From contig NZ_RCWC01000005.1 of the NCBI RefSeq assembly GCF_018448935.1, positions 1 through 64,000 on the forward strand: 64,000 nucleotides of DNA. Direction: 5' to 3'. The position numbers were made by a program, and so were the translations under genes. The stretch's first letter is position 1, and each line of letters begins with the position of its first letter. Source of the stretch: Photorhabdus noenieputensis. Its GTDB lineage: Bacteria; Pseudomonadota; Gammaproteobacteria; Enterobacterales; Enterobacteriaceae. The notes beneath the pieces are model-generated. The model ran no database searches and was not told where the DNA came from. It saw nothing but the letters and a program-made list of their open reading frames with translations. Of this stretch, positions 1 to 7,534 are shown piece by piece.

Positions 1-114
1 TTTTTGAAAGGTAATCGACGTATTGCAACACGCTATGAAAAAACAGCACGAAACTATCTGTCGATGGTGAAATTAGGCTGTATTCGACTCTTTTGCCGGA
101 GATTATATAATTAA
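1..114 (+). mobile_element. 3' end of an IS transposase (IS5-like), partial
   Basis: The first 37 codons are open from the window edge to a TAA at 112-114. They read FLKGNRRIATRYEKTARNY and continue to a C-terminal LFCRRLYN. The motif R-R-I-A-T-R-Y-[ED]-K-x-A-R-N-[FY]-L is typical of the C-terminal end of IS5/IS427-type DDE transposases. The catalytic residues and the left end lie outside the window. The right end of the element must fall within roughly 115-182, but the terminal inverted repeat cannot be defined from one end. It sits downstream of the prophage early region and may cut the prophage off from its late genes. Confidence 0.75.
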
Positions 115-182
115 GGGACACTACCTAGTGCGTAGAATAGGTGGGTTTTACAGAGTCTTATATCAAATTAAATACAGCTATT

Positions 183-1277
183 TTACTTTCGTGCTCTGTT
201 TAAAAAAGCCGTAGTATGATTGACCGGGTGTAATCCTCCATCAAATTCAAGTCCCAGTTCTTGAGGCGTAATATCTGTACTTGGCCAGATGAACATCCCT
301 CCTTCATATAAACGCCTTAGATCTAATTCATTTAACTTGTTAAATAAGGCATCTTTATATTTATTGTAATGAACTCTATTTAGCCAATAAGTAAATGAAC
401 TTGAAATAATATCAGCAATTTGTAATTGCTTATGATTTTCTGATTTTGCGAAAATTAACTCTTTTACTTTTAGAGGTAATTTAAACCTTCTTTTATCATA
501 TCCAAGTTCTATCTCTGACTGGGTGTTATCCATAAGAAGCCTAAATGTTTCTTTTTTAGATTCAATCGCTTTTGAGTCATCATGAATTATATTAAACCCA
601 TCATGATATATTTCCCCCCATAAAACAGAATGAGAAAACAAAGCAGGAATAGCAGGATCTAATGCTGTTTTATCCACCGTACAAAGTACGTTTCTAACAA
701 TATGCCGTGTTCTCATTATTTCGGATATAAAATATCGCAATTCTACATCCGAACATTTCTCATATAGCCTTTGAATGTTTGAATAAAAATCAATTATATT
801 TTTCTCTGTTTTTTCCTGTATCATTTTAATGAATGATATATACATTTCATCTACATGTTCTTTTTCAAAAAAATTTGAAAATATAATAAAAAATACGTTT
901 GAGTAAGAGATATTTAGTCCATTTTTGTGTAGGTCTCTACCCTCTGCATGCCATTGGCTTTCTATTAATATATCTACAATTTTACTAACAACCATAAAGG
1001 GTTTGTTAAATATAGAAATCTTGACATTATTAGGGTTAATTAAATGATTGCTCATTAGATTAATTATACTATCTTGTCCATTGGTACTCTTTCTGAGTCG
1101 TTTAAAATGAGCCTCTGTAGTAAAATTGCTTTGAATGATACTAATTAGTTCATTTGATTGTTCATCATCAAAATTACACGAAGCTAATACAAATACTGGC
1201 TGTTCACTGTCTGTAAGATTATGACCTGTATTTCCTGATTCATCAAAATATATATTTGTAAAATTATTTATTTTCAC
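183..1277 (-). CDS. DUF3800 domain protein in the P2 tin/old position
   Basis: This 364-residue protein begins with the DUF3800 signature YFDESGNTG (residues 10-18) and has a late LQIADII motif. The acidic residues of these two motifs are expected to form an RNase H-like active site, so a metal-dependent nuclease role is plausible but unproven. No signal peptide or membrane segment is seen. The gene is AT-rich compared with the neighbouring replication genes and is transcribed in the same direction, after a 140 bp gap that could hold its own promoter. In P2 the segment beyond gene A carries the phage-exclusion genes tin and old. The position makes an accessory or defence role the best guess. 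The family is clear and the function is not known. Confidence 0.75.
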   Translation of the reverse strand: MKINNFTNIYFDESGNTGHNLTDSEQPVFVLASCNFDDEQSNELISIIQSNFTTEAHFKRLRKSTNGQDSIINLMSNHLINPNNVKISIFNKPFMVVSKIVDILIESQWHAEGRDLHKNGLNISYSNVFFIIFSNFFEKEHVDEMYISFIKMIQEKTEKNIIDFYSNIQRLYEKCSDVELRYFISEIMRTRHIVRNVLCTVDKTALDPAIPALFSHSVLWGEIYHDGFNIIHDDSKAIESKKETFRLLMDNTQSEIELGYDKRRFKLPLKVKELIFAKSENHKQLQIADIISSSFTYWLNRVHYNKYKDALFNKLNELDLRRLYEGGMFIWPSTDITPQELGLEFDGGLHPVNHTTAFLNRARK

Positions 1278-1418
1278 ATTAACACCACGTTATTTAATAA
1301 AAACACTGCATATAATAAAGTATGGCAAATTAGACCAATAAGTACAATTTATTTGTATAAATCGATAAATATTATCTTTTGCCATATTATAGAAATATAA
1401 ATTTCCTGATGGATGAGA

Positions 1419-2534
1419 TTATTCATCTTTTGGTATTAAAATTCGCTTACCAATCCATGTCATCACAGGCACAGCCATTGAATTTCCGATTGCCCGGTAA
1501 CGGTGACCATCAGGACAATCAGCCGAAGCCTTGCCATTCCACGGAATTTGGGTGTGATTGTCGGGAAAACCCTGTAGTCTTTCGCATTCCACTGGTGTTA
1601 AACGACGCACAGCCCCATGAATTGCTATTAGGTCAGTAGCGCTTTTATTATCTCTGGAGCGCAGTGTTGATGAAATATCATCTGTCCGGTATTCACCAAA
1701 CGAAAGCAACCGATACGTAGATACCAATCCACTGCCTCTCTGAGAAAATATCTCCTGATTGCTCATGCCAATACCGCCTGAGTTTAATGTCGGATGCGGG
1801 TTTAACCCTGAATCCCAGTGACTACCGATAACAACACGGCTTCCAGCATTTTTGGTAATTGCTTTCCTCTCCGTTCCGCGCGATTCAAAATGCCGACGCA
1901 CGCTGCTTGGCTCAAAAAGTATTTTTGCGGGACAGATGTCTGTTCTAGCACTTGCGACAACAAACACACGGCGACGTCGTTGGGCCACTCCGAAATATTG
2001 AGCGTCCAGCACCCGCCACGCAACAGCTCTTTGTGGTCCAGACACATAACCTGAGTTCGTCCATTTCTTCCTTGACGGCTGCAATGGTTCATCTTCTCCG
2101 GTAAGTCCCGCAAGAAAACAACCAAAGGCATTATCCTTACTGGATAGAACTCCGGGGACATTTTCCCAGACGATAATTGAAGGCTGTTCGCCGTTTGCTG
2201 CTCTGACTGAATCAATGACATTTGCCAACTCCACGAATGATAATGTTAGTTTTCCCCGCTCATCGTCCAACCCATTACGCCGACCTGCAATGCTGAACGC
2301 CTGACAGGGTGTACCACCAACCAGAATATCCGGCGCATCGGCCTGATTTTCGGTAATCATGGCGGGGATTTCAGTCATATCCCCCAGATTTCGGACATAA
2401 GGCCAGTGATATTGCAGTACCGCGCTGGGGAATTTCTCAATTTCACTGAACCATGCCGGAGACATACCCAGCGGTTCCCATGCCACACTGGCTGCTTCAA
2501 TACCGGAACAAACCGAACCGAAACGCATATTCAC
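1419..2534 (-). CDS. DNA cytosine-5 methyltransferase (Dcm-type), prophage
   Basis: This 371-residue C5-cytosine methyltransferase shows the conserved motifs in order: FGSVCSGIEA (motif I, SAM binding, residues 5-14), GGTPCQAFS (motif IV, catalytic Cys77), ENV (motif VI, 124-126), QRRRR (motif VIII, 185-189) and AIGNSMAVP near the C-terminus (motif X). The target-recognition segment lies between about residues 190 and 330, and its specificity cannot be read from sequence. The start ATG overlaps the end of the gene A homologue by 4 bp, so the two are translationally coupled. No cognate restriction enzyme lies beside it, so it is an orphan phage methylase that may protect phage DNA from host restriction. 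Confidence 0.93.
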   Translation of the reverse strand: MNMRFGSVCSGIEAASVAWEPLGMSPAWFSEIEKFPSAVLQYHWPYVRNLGDMTEIPAMITENQADAPDILVGGTPCQAFSIAGRRNGLDDERGKLTLSFVELANVIDSVRAANGEQPSIIVWENVPGVLSSKDNAFGCFLAGLTGEDEPLQPSRKKWTNSGYVSGPQRAVAWRVLDAQYFGVAQRRRRVFVVASARTDICPAKILFEPSSVRRHFESRGTERKAITKNAGSRVVIGSHWDSGLNPHPTLNSGGIGMSNQEIFSQRGSGLVSTYRLLSFGEYRTDDISSTLRSRDNKSATDLIAIHGAVRRLTPVECERLQGFPDNHTQIPWNGKASADCPDGHRYRAIGNSMAVPVMTWIGKRILIPKDE

Positions 2535-4669
2535 GATAGGTTTTTCCTCATTTCACCAATATTCTTAATCCGTTGCCACAGCAAATCGCGACGTGCTTCT
2601 TTCTGACATTCCCTCTCTATCGGAATAAAACTGCCATCCGTCCATAACTTGAACGACTGTTCACCTATGTTGATTTTTCCTCCGATGATTAATGACTTCG
2701 CCATAGCCCGGCTAAAATCCATGCCAATTGAATCCGCATAATCAATAACTTTTTCCACTAACAGATCACCGCCTCTGGCCGTACTGTCACACCCCGTACA
2801 GTTATTGACAGAACTCCAAGAGGCGGCAGAGCCGCCAGAAAACCCCAAACCCACGCCTTTAACATCAGCGTTAAATTTAGGAACAATGTTCCATTTAACA
2901 GTACGGGTAATAAAAGAAGAGGAGTCGCCCAAGCGGGGCGAGTAGACACCGGAAATACGCAACACATTTTCGCCGTAAGCATTGCCTTGTTCGGTGATTT
3001 CATAGGACAACCGCACGGTTAAATCTTTTCGTGCAACCAGAGGCCCACCTTGGAACTCGGTATAGGCGAACCAGTCCCCCACATCCGCAGCAAATCGAAC
3101 ATTATCCATATCTACATCAGACAAGATTTGCTCATCACCACTCAAACGACGCAATTCGCGCCAGACGGAAACGGGCGCACCACCGATCTGCTGAAACTGC
3201 CGGATACGCCAACGACTGGCCCAGGCAGAGACAGAGCGTGACATATCCTTAAGAAGTTGGCCTGTTTCCCCATCCTTTTCACCATCCAGCGCGTAACCGT
3301 CAATATTCTTGGAAATGTACTTAGCGATATAGCCCGTAGCCGAACCTTTCGCCTTATCGATGGGCTTCACATGGAATCGTGCTTTTAGTGCTTTCTGCCC
3401 CTGTAATTCTTCTGAATCTTCCAACCGGGCGTAATAACACATGATGTCACGCATTTCATCGACATGTTCAGGACGCATAAACAGCAACATATGCCAATGC
3501 GGCGTACCATCATGGTGGGGTTCAACTACACGAAAACCGAAAGCGCTGATCCCCGCACGGGAATAAGCCGCCCTGATTTTCGCCCAGACGTTGCACAGAT
3601 ATTTTTGTGTATCACGGGGACTGGCCCCGTTCCAATTTGAAACAAAGCCACCGACACTGTGGACAGCGTGATATTTTGATGGCGCGGTGATGGTATAAAA
3701 CTCACCGACATAGCCGAGTTCGTCAGCCAGATTTTCAAAACCGCGCATTCTCACCATCAATTCACTACGGCGGATAGCAGGATTAGCCACACTACCGAGT
3801 ACCATATCTTCCAGCGGCACCCTGTCGCCCTGTTCATTCTCAACATCAAACTGTTTGATAAAATCCCAATTACGGCGCTTCTGCTCTAACCATTCACGCA
3901 GCGTACTACGGGAAACATAGGGAGAGGCTGATTTCTGCACTTGACCTACCGCAATAGCCATATGCTCAGCACGAATATCACGCATTCTTTTCAAGCGGGC
4001 ATACCACCATTTATCCGACATCATGCGCAGGAGGCCGGCACACAATTGATCGACTGTGGCACCTTCCCTGCCTTTGGTGAACTGCTGCCAGTAAGGAGCT
4101 GTTGTGCCGGCTTGTTGAGTCAGTTTTGCCAGTAACTCATAGATACGGATCAAACGTTCTCTGGCGTCTTGTTCGCTCACAGGTTGTTGATTGACATACT
4201 GAGCCGATGTATTTTCGTAGTTCTCGGCCATAAAATGGGAAATTCCCCAGGCAAGCTGTTTGATATCCTTACGCTCCAACGTAACCAATCGCTCTAACTG
4301 CTCAATAAAGGGGAACGGGGTAACGCCGGATACCTGATGCTTGAATTGATAGCGTTCAGTGACTTTATTCAGCCGTGGTAATACGTTCTCGCCAAACTGA
4401 CGCAAAAACGTATTAGCACGACGGCGATCACCCCCCGATTGGGTAAATATTTTTTTGTACCGGGTAGCAAAATAGAGCGCCAAAAAATCGGGCATATCAC
4501 CGATAATTTTATGACGCCAGTCATAATCATCAGGGTTTACCTGCCACATGATCTGTTCAGCTAACGTTGACTCGCCGGGCAAACCGGGCTTGAACATCTC
4601 ATATTGCAGGCGTTTTGACTGCTGGTAATCGCTGTTGTGCTCCTGCAACAAGTCGATTAACTCACTCAT
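2531..4669 (-). CDS. A: P2 gpA-like rolling-circle replication initiator endonuclease
   Basis: This 712-residue homologue of bacteriophage P2 gene A protein nicks the phage origin and becomes covalently joined to DNA to start rolling-circle replication. The HUH metal-binding motif appears as PHWHMLLF (histidines at 391 and 393). It is followed by the paired catalytic tyrosines in YIAKYISKN (Tyr447 and Tyr451), with the spacing known from P2 gpA (Tyr450/Tyr454). The length is slightly below the 761 residues of P2 gpA. It sits between Dam and Dcm methyltransferase genes and overlaps both by 4 bp (4666-4669 and 2531-2534). In P2-like phages the replication origin lies within this gene, but I could not pinpoint the nick site. 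Confidence 0.93.
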   Translation of the reverse strand: MSELIDLLQEHNSDYQQSKRLQYEMFKPGLPGESTLAEQIMWQVNPDDYDWRHKIIGDMPDFLALYFATRYKKIFTQSGGDRRRANTFLRQFGENVLPRLNKVTERYQFKHQVSGVTPFPFIEQLERLVTLERKDIKQLAWGISHFMAENYENTSAQYVNQQPVSEQDARERLIRIYELLAKLTQQAGTTAPYWQQFTKGREGATVDQLCAGLLRMMSDKWWYARLKRMRDIRAEHMAIAVGQVQKSASPYVSRSTLREWLEQKRRNWDFIKQFDVENEQGDRVPLEDMVLGSVANPAIRRSELMVRMRGFENLADELGYVGEFYTITAPSKYHAVHSVGGFVSNWNGASPRDTQKYLCNVWAKIRAAYSRAGISAFGFRVVEPHHDGTPHWHMLLFMRPEHVDEMRDIMCYYARLEDSEELQGQKALKARFHVKPIDKAKGSATGYIAKYISKNIDGYALDGEKDGETGQLLKDMSRSVSAWASRWRIRQFQQIGGAPVSVWRELRRLSGDEQILSDVDMDNVRFAADVGDWFAYTEFQGGPLVARKDLTVRLSYEITEQGNAYGENVLRISGVYSPRLGDSSSFITRTVKWNIVPKFNADVKGVGLGFSGGSAASWSSVNNCTGCDSTARGGDLLVEKVIDYADSIGMDFSRAMAKSLIIGGKINIGEQSFKLWTDGSFIPIERECQKEARRDLLWQRIKNIGEMRKNLS

Positions 4670-5484
4670 GCACTCGCCTCTAGCGTCGCAATAATTTCTA
4701 TTACTGGCTGACGATTGCCATTGGCGGCAATGGTGCGGGGTGCTTCGATTTCATGGATAGTGAACCCCAGATCAGCATAAAGTTCTTTGGCTTCAATGGA
4801 GTTGGACACGGTGACCGGAACGCCCAATAACTCATTGAGCTGTTTCAGAGAAGTCGCTAGCTCCTGATGATCATGATGAAGAAAGCCATTTTTGCAATAC
4901 TGCGTGAAATTAACGCCGTTGGTGAAATAAGGCGGATCGCAATAAACCACATCCCCAAAATCAACCATTTTCAGTATTTCGCGCCAATCGGCGCAATGAA
5001 TAGAGGCAATCTTAGATTTCGCAGCAAACGCCAATATTTCTACTTCGGGAAAGTAAGGTTTTTTACCGTTCCCAAAAGGCACATTGAATTCACCTTTTGA
5101 GTTATAACGACACAGGCCATTAAAGCAATGCCGGTTTAGAAATAAAAATACCGATGCGTGCCATATCTGTGATTTATATTTTTTATCATCAGAACTAAAT
5201 AAAGCTCTCAGACAATAAAACCCATGCTCGCTATTAAAATACGAAAACCAGTCTTGCGCAGAATTTATAAACCCATCACAATTCACTTTGATACACTGAT
5301 ACATATCAATTAAATCGCTGTTAGCATCTGCAATTAAATACGCATCATATTGCGTATTCATCATTACAGAACATGAACCTGCGAACGGTTCAACCAACCG
5401 TTGACCTGCTGGCAGATGGGGCAGCAATTTATCCATAATGCGAATTTTAGAACCTGCCCATTTCAAGATAGTTTTATTCACCAA
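4666..5484 (-). CDS. dam: DNA adenine methyltransferase (Dam family), prophage
   Basis: This 272-residue N6-adenine methyltransferase of the D12/Dam class has LKWAGSK at residues 7-13, EPFAGS (motif I, 32-37), IADANSDLI (51-59) and the catalytic DPPY tetrapeptide at 183-186. The likely target is GATC. The residues between motif I and DPPY form the recognition domain. The stop codon overlaps the start of the gene A homologue, and the zinc-finger gene upstream ends 1 bp before its start, so it belongs to the leftward early operon. Methylases at this site are common in P2-like phages of enterobacteria. Confidence 0.92.
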   Translation of the reverse strand: MVNKTILKWAGSKIRIMDKLLPHLPAGQRLVEPFAGSCSVMMNTQYDAYLIADANSDLIDMYQCIKVNCDGFINSAQDWFSYFNSEHGFYCLRALFSSDDKKYKSQIWHASVFLFLNRHCFNGLCRYNSKGEFNVPFGNGKKPYFPEVEILAFAAKSKIASIHCADWREILKMVDFGDVVYCDPPYFTNGVNFTQYCKNGFLHHDHQELATSLKQLNELLGVPVTVSNSIEAKELYADLGFTIHEIEAPRTIAANGNRQPVIEIIATLEASA

Positions 5485-5485
5485 T

Positions 5486-5707
5486 TCATATACTCCGATA
5501 ATGCTTCTGTTTCAGTTCAAAAACTTCCTGACATGCGACGCAGCAGATAACTCCAACGATACTCATCCGGCGTTCTACGGGGATAGGTTGGCCGCACTCT
5601 TCACATTCAAACGCAGAGACACCGACGGAGCGGTTTACATGCTCTGATATTCTGCGCTCTAACGTTTTCTCAGCATGTTGGCAAGCACGGTCGATTTCCC
5701 TAGACAC
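5486..5707 (-). CDS. TraR/DksA-type C4 zinc-finger protein, prophage
   Basis: This 73-residue protein has a four-cysteine zinc finger of the TraR/DksA type: Cys35 and Cys38 in FECEECGQPI, then Cys56 and Cys59 in VICCVACQ. The N-terminal half is a charged helix (EIDRACQHAEKTLERRI). Short proteins of this family bind in the RNA polymerase secondary channel and, for TraR, mimic DksA plus ppGpp. P2-like phages regularly encode one between cox and gene A. Its start overlaps the 3' end of the DUF2732 gene by 8 bp, suggesting coupled translation. Confidence 0.88.
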   Translation of the reverse strand: MSREIDRACQHAEKTLERRISEHVNRSVGVSAFECEECGQPIPVERRMSIVGVICCVACQEVFELKQKHYRSI

Positions 5708-5894
5708 TCTCCAGCTCCCGTGCTTCGAGTTCTATTTTCTCGGCTTCACTGTTCAACAATGCAGATGACGCGGCGTAATCCAATTTCTTTGCCACAATAT
5801 GCGCCGCGATTTTTAACAGACGTGAAGAAGAACGCTCGGCTAATATCTTGCGTTCGTCTTCTCTATTTCTTTTAATTAATTGCTCTATATTCAT
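5700..5894 (-). CDS. DUF2732-like small P2 early protein
   Basis: This 64-residue, highly charged, predominantly helical protein (MNIEQLIKRNREDERKIL at the start) resembles the DUF2732 family found in P2-like phages of Yersinia, Salmonella and Photorhabdus. No catalytic motif or membrane segment is visible. It lies in the leftward early operon immediately before the zinc-finger gene, and the two overlap by 8 bp. The function of the family is unknown. The main support that it is real is the operon position, the overlap and the family resemblance. Confidence 0.72.
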   Translation of the reverse strand: MNIEQLIKRNREDERKILAERSSSRLLKIAAHIVAKKLDYAASSALLNSEAEKIELEARELESV

Positions 5895-5967
5895 TTTTTA
5901 TTTCCTATTTTTAGGCAATAAAAACCCCTGCGAATTTACACATTAATTTCTTAGATTATGCTTTAAA

Positions 5968-6327
5968 TTAATATTGGGTTGATTTTGGCAATGCCAATTT
6001 ATCTGGCAATATAGATGCCACAGCCCGAAGTTGATTAATTGCCAGTATTAATGATCGCCGTCCCTCTATTGTTAATTCCTTAAACTTGACGTGATAACGC
6101 TCTTTATCAAAACCTGCCAAGTGAAAAATCAAATGCAAAACCCGTTCATTGTTTCTAACGCGGTTATTTGTACGATCGCGCATAGTTTCAATGAAATCGT
6201 CCAATTTGTTATTATTTTCTTTATCATCGAAAAAATACCGATTACGCGCCTCAGAGGCTTTATTGAGACCATCGATTTTTTCATCCAGTGTTAAGACAAC
6301 AGCACGGCACGGCTCTGTATTTGCCAT
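5968..6327 (-). CDS. Small phage early protein, DUF5347-like
   Basis: This 119-residue soluble protein contains a charged N-terminal half with FDDKENNNKLDDFIETMRDR and a C-terminal region with FKELTIEGRRSLILAINQLR. The layout is reminiscent of the DUF5347 family seen in P2-like prophages of Photorhabdus and Yersinia, but I assign that tentatively. An AGGTGA ribosome-binding site lies 5 bp upstream of the ATG. The gene lies between the small membrane ORF and the DUF2732 gene in the same operon, roughly the slot of the P2 B/orf80-83 segment. No function can be inferred. Confidence 0.65.
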   Translation of the reverse strand: MANTEPCRAVVLTLDEKIDGLNKASEARNRYFFDDKENNNKLDDFIETMRDRTNNRVRNNERVLHLIFHLAGFDKERYHVKFKELTIEGRRSLILAINQLRAVASILPDKLALPKSTQY

Positions 6328-6331
6328 TTTG

Positions 6332-6478
6332 TCACCTGTAAATAAAAACTAATAACGGGGTTAATATCACAGTTGCCAAACCAATTACCGAAACTACAAA
6401 ATATCTGTAATGATCCATCTTTTTGAAATCATCACCCGTTAATTTATATTTATGCAGAATTTTCGTTAACTCGTTCAT
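6332..6478 (-). CDS. 48-residue single-span membrane protein, prophage
   Basis: This short reading frame encodes about 48 residues starting MNELTKILHKYKLTGDDFKK. It is followed by one hydrophobic segment (roughly residues 25-45, YFVVSVIGLATVILTPLLVF), so it is probably a small inner-membrane protein. Support for expression is a strong GGGAG ribosome-binding site 8 bp upstream of the ATG, a 29 bp overlap with the end of the preceding phage gene, and a stop only 4 bp before the next start, which fits the tightly packed operon. I recognise no family. It could be a superinfection-exclusion or holin-like accessory, but this is speculation. Confidence 0.55.
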   Translation of the reverse strand: MNELTKILHKYKLTGDDFKKMDHYRYFVVSVIGLATVILTPLLVFIYR

Positions 6479-6677
6479 TTATTTTTCTCCCGTAAAGCTG
6501 CCTTGCAAAACTGATAGCCTGCTTTTTTGAATCGAATCGGCCATAAGAATATTCACCATCACTGACCTGATATTGGGTAATCTGAACTATGGCGTTCTTG
6601 CGTAAAGGTCGAATAAGTAATTTTCCAAATTTTACCCGTCCCTTTCTATATTCCTCTAGTGCCGGTATTTGAGTCAT
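6450..6677 (-). CDS. Small hypothetical P2-like early protein
   Basis: This is a 75-residue basic protein beginning MTQIPALEEYRKGRVKF. A start 14 codons further upstream is possible, but I prefer the ATG at 6677. It has an AAGGTGAG ribosome-binding site at proper spacing, and the longer form would overlap the cox-like gene. The C-terminal half (YQVSDGEYSYGRFDSKKQAISFARQLY) has a pattern seen in small phage proteins of the P2 orf78-83 region. The gene follows cox by 10 bp and overlaps the small membrane ORF. No function is recognised. Confidence 0.6.
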   Translation of the reverse strand: MTQIPALEEYRKGRVKFGKLLIRPLRKNAIVQITQYQVSDGEYSYGRFDSKKQAISFARQLYGRKINERVNENSA

Positions 6678-6687
6678 TGCACTCACC

Positions 6688-6978
6688 TTACAATCCAACC
6701 CACAATAACCACGCATCACGTAATTCTTTAGGACGGTTCAAATATGCGTCACGCATTCCTCTATTAAACTCAGGTAAATAAACCCAGTTTTCTCCACGAG
6801 TTTTTACTCCCTCTGGTGCCTCTGGTATCTGCCACGGAATAATTGGTAATTTACTCTTGTCAATCATTCCCTTAACAGCACTCGGAGTTTTGCCTATCAG
6901 TTCAGCAAACTTCTGATAGGGCACTGCATCAACTGGATAATAAACCTGCATGTACCCATCTGAATTTTTTTCCATCAC
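6688..6978 (-). CDS. cox: P2 Cox-like excisionase/regulator
   Basis: This 96-residue homologue of P2 Cox carries the motifs DAVPYQKFAELIGKTPSAVK, then MIDKSKLPII and a C-terminal RPKELRDAWLLWVGL, which track the P2 protein closely. Cox proteins are small winged-helix DNA binders. They direct integrase to excise and repress the Pc promoter of the immunity repressor, working as the lytic side of the switch. The gene is the first of the leftward early operon and is divergent from the C repressor gene, as in P2. The start may be either of two adjacent methionines, and I keep the longer form. Confidence 0.88.
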   Translation of the reverse strand: MMEKNSDGYMQVYYPVDAVPYQKFAELIGKTPSAVKGMIDKSKLPIIPWQIPEAPEGVKTRGENWVYLPEFNRGMRDAYLNRPKELRDAWLLWVGL

Positions 6979-7174
6979 TCATCAATTTCCTTTCTATAAC
7001 ACTCAGTAGTGGTCAATTAAGAACCTCGTAATTTCCCAACTCGTTTGCTAATCTGGCTAGCTCAAACGCCTATAGTTGCTTCTAAGGGCATCTTTAGGGG
7101 TTTTTACGCTTTAAAAGGTCTTAAATGTGGAACCTTTTGAGGGAGTTTAGTCTTAGAAATGGAACCTGTCAACT
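6979..7174. promoter_or_regulatory. cox-C divergent control region with candidate operators
   Basis: This 196 bp gap separates the divergent cox and C genes and must hold the lysis-lysogeny promoters (Pe leftward, Pc rightward). Two directly repeated GGAACCT heptamers lie at 7129-7135 and 7161-7167, 32 bp apart (about three helical turns), and a related GAACCT is at 7021-7026. A perfect inverted repeat AAAAGGT/ACCTTTT spans 7113-7138. P2 C protein is known to bind directly repeated half-sites, so the heptamers are candidate operators. The assignment is from pattern only. Confidence 0.5.
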
Positions 7175-7468
7175 ATGGACATGTCACAAAAAATTCGGGC
7201 TATACGTAAGGCCGAAGGACTTACACAGATGAAGTTTAGTGAATTAACAGGCATTGCCTTAAGCACTCTAAAAAACTACGAAGGTGAGCACACCGCGCCT
7301 GGATTAAGTACCGTCCTACAAATTACCAATCACCCCAAATTTGAAAAATACACACTCTGGCTAATGACGGGAAAGATTGCCCCAGAATCTGGGCAAATTA
7401 GCCCAACCCTCTCCCCTGATGGTGTAGACATCAAAACGTCACACCACTCAGACCGGAAAACTGGCTAA
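7175..7468 (+). CDS. C: P2 C-like immunity repressor
   Basis: This 97-residue helix-turn-helix protein has the layout of P2 C: an N-terminal HTH (about residues 4-45, QKIRAIRKAEGLTQMKFSEL) followed by KYTLWLMTGKIAPESGQI, almost word for word the P2 sequence, and a C-terminal HHSDRKTG tail. P2 C is a small, non-cleavable repressor that shuts off the early promoter to maintain lysogeny, so the prophage would not be induced by RecA. The start has no strong ribosome-binding site. An in-frame ATG two codons later is an equal candidate. The gene lies 66 bp upstream of int and is probably cotranscribed with it. Confidence 0.9.
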   Translation: MDMSQKIRAIRKAEGLTQMKFSELTGIALSTLKNYEGEHTAPGLSTVLQITNHPKFEKYTLWLMTGKIAPESGQISPTLSPDGVDIKTSHHSDRKTG

Positions 7469-7534
7469 CACTACATGAGGAATTAATCGACTGGATCGAC
7501 AGTCAATCAATTTGTTGCATCGGAGGGCTTCACT

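Noticed and set aside
115-130. CCTAGTGCG near the left edge as a third JUMPstart
   Set aside because: Only nine bases match the locus leaders and the ops core GGTAGC is absent.
1379-1639. Plus-strand frame over the end of the Dcm gene
   Set aside because: It is an antisense shadow of a well-supported methyltransferase, with no ribosome-binding site.
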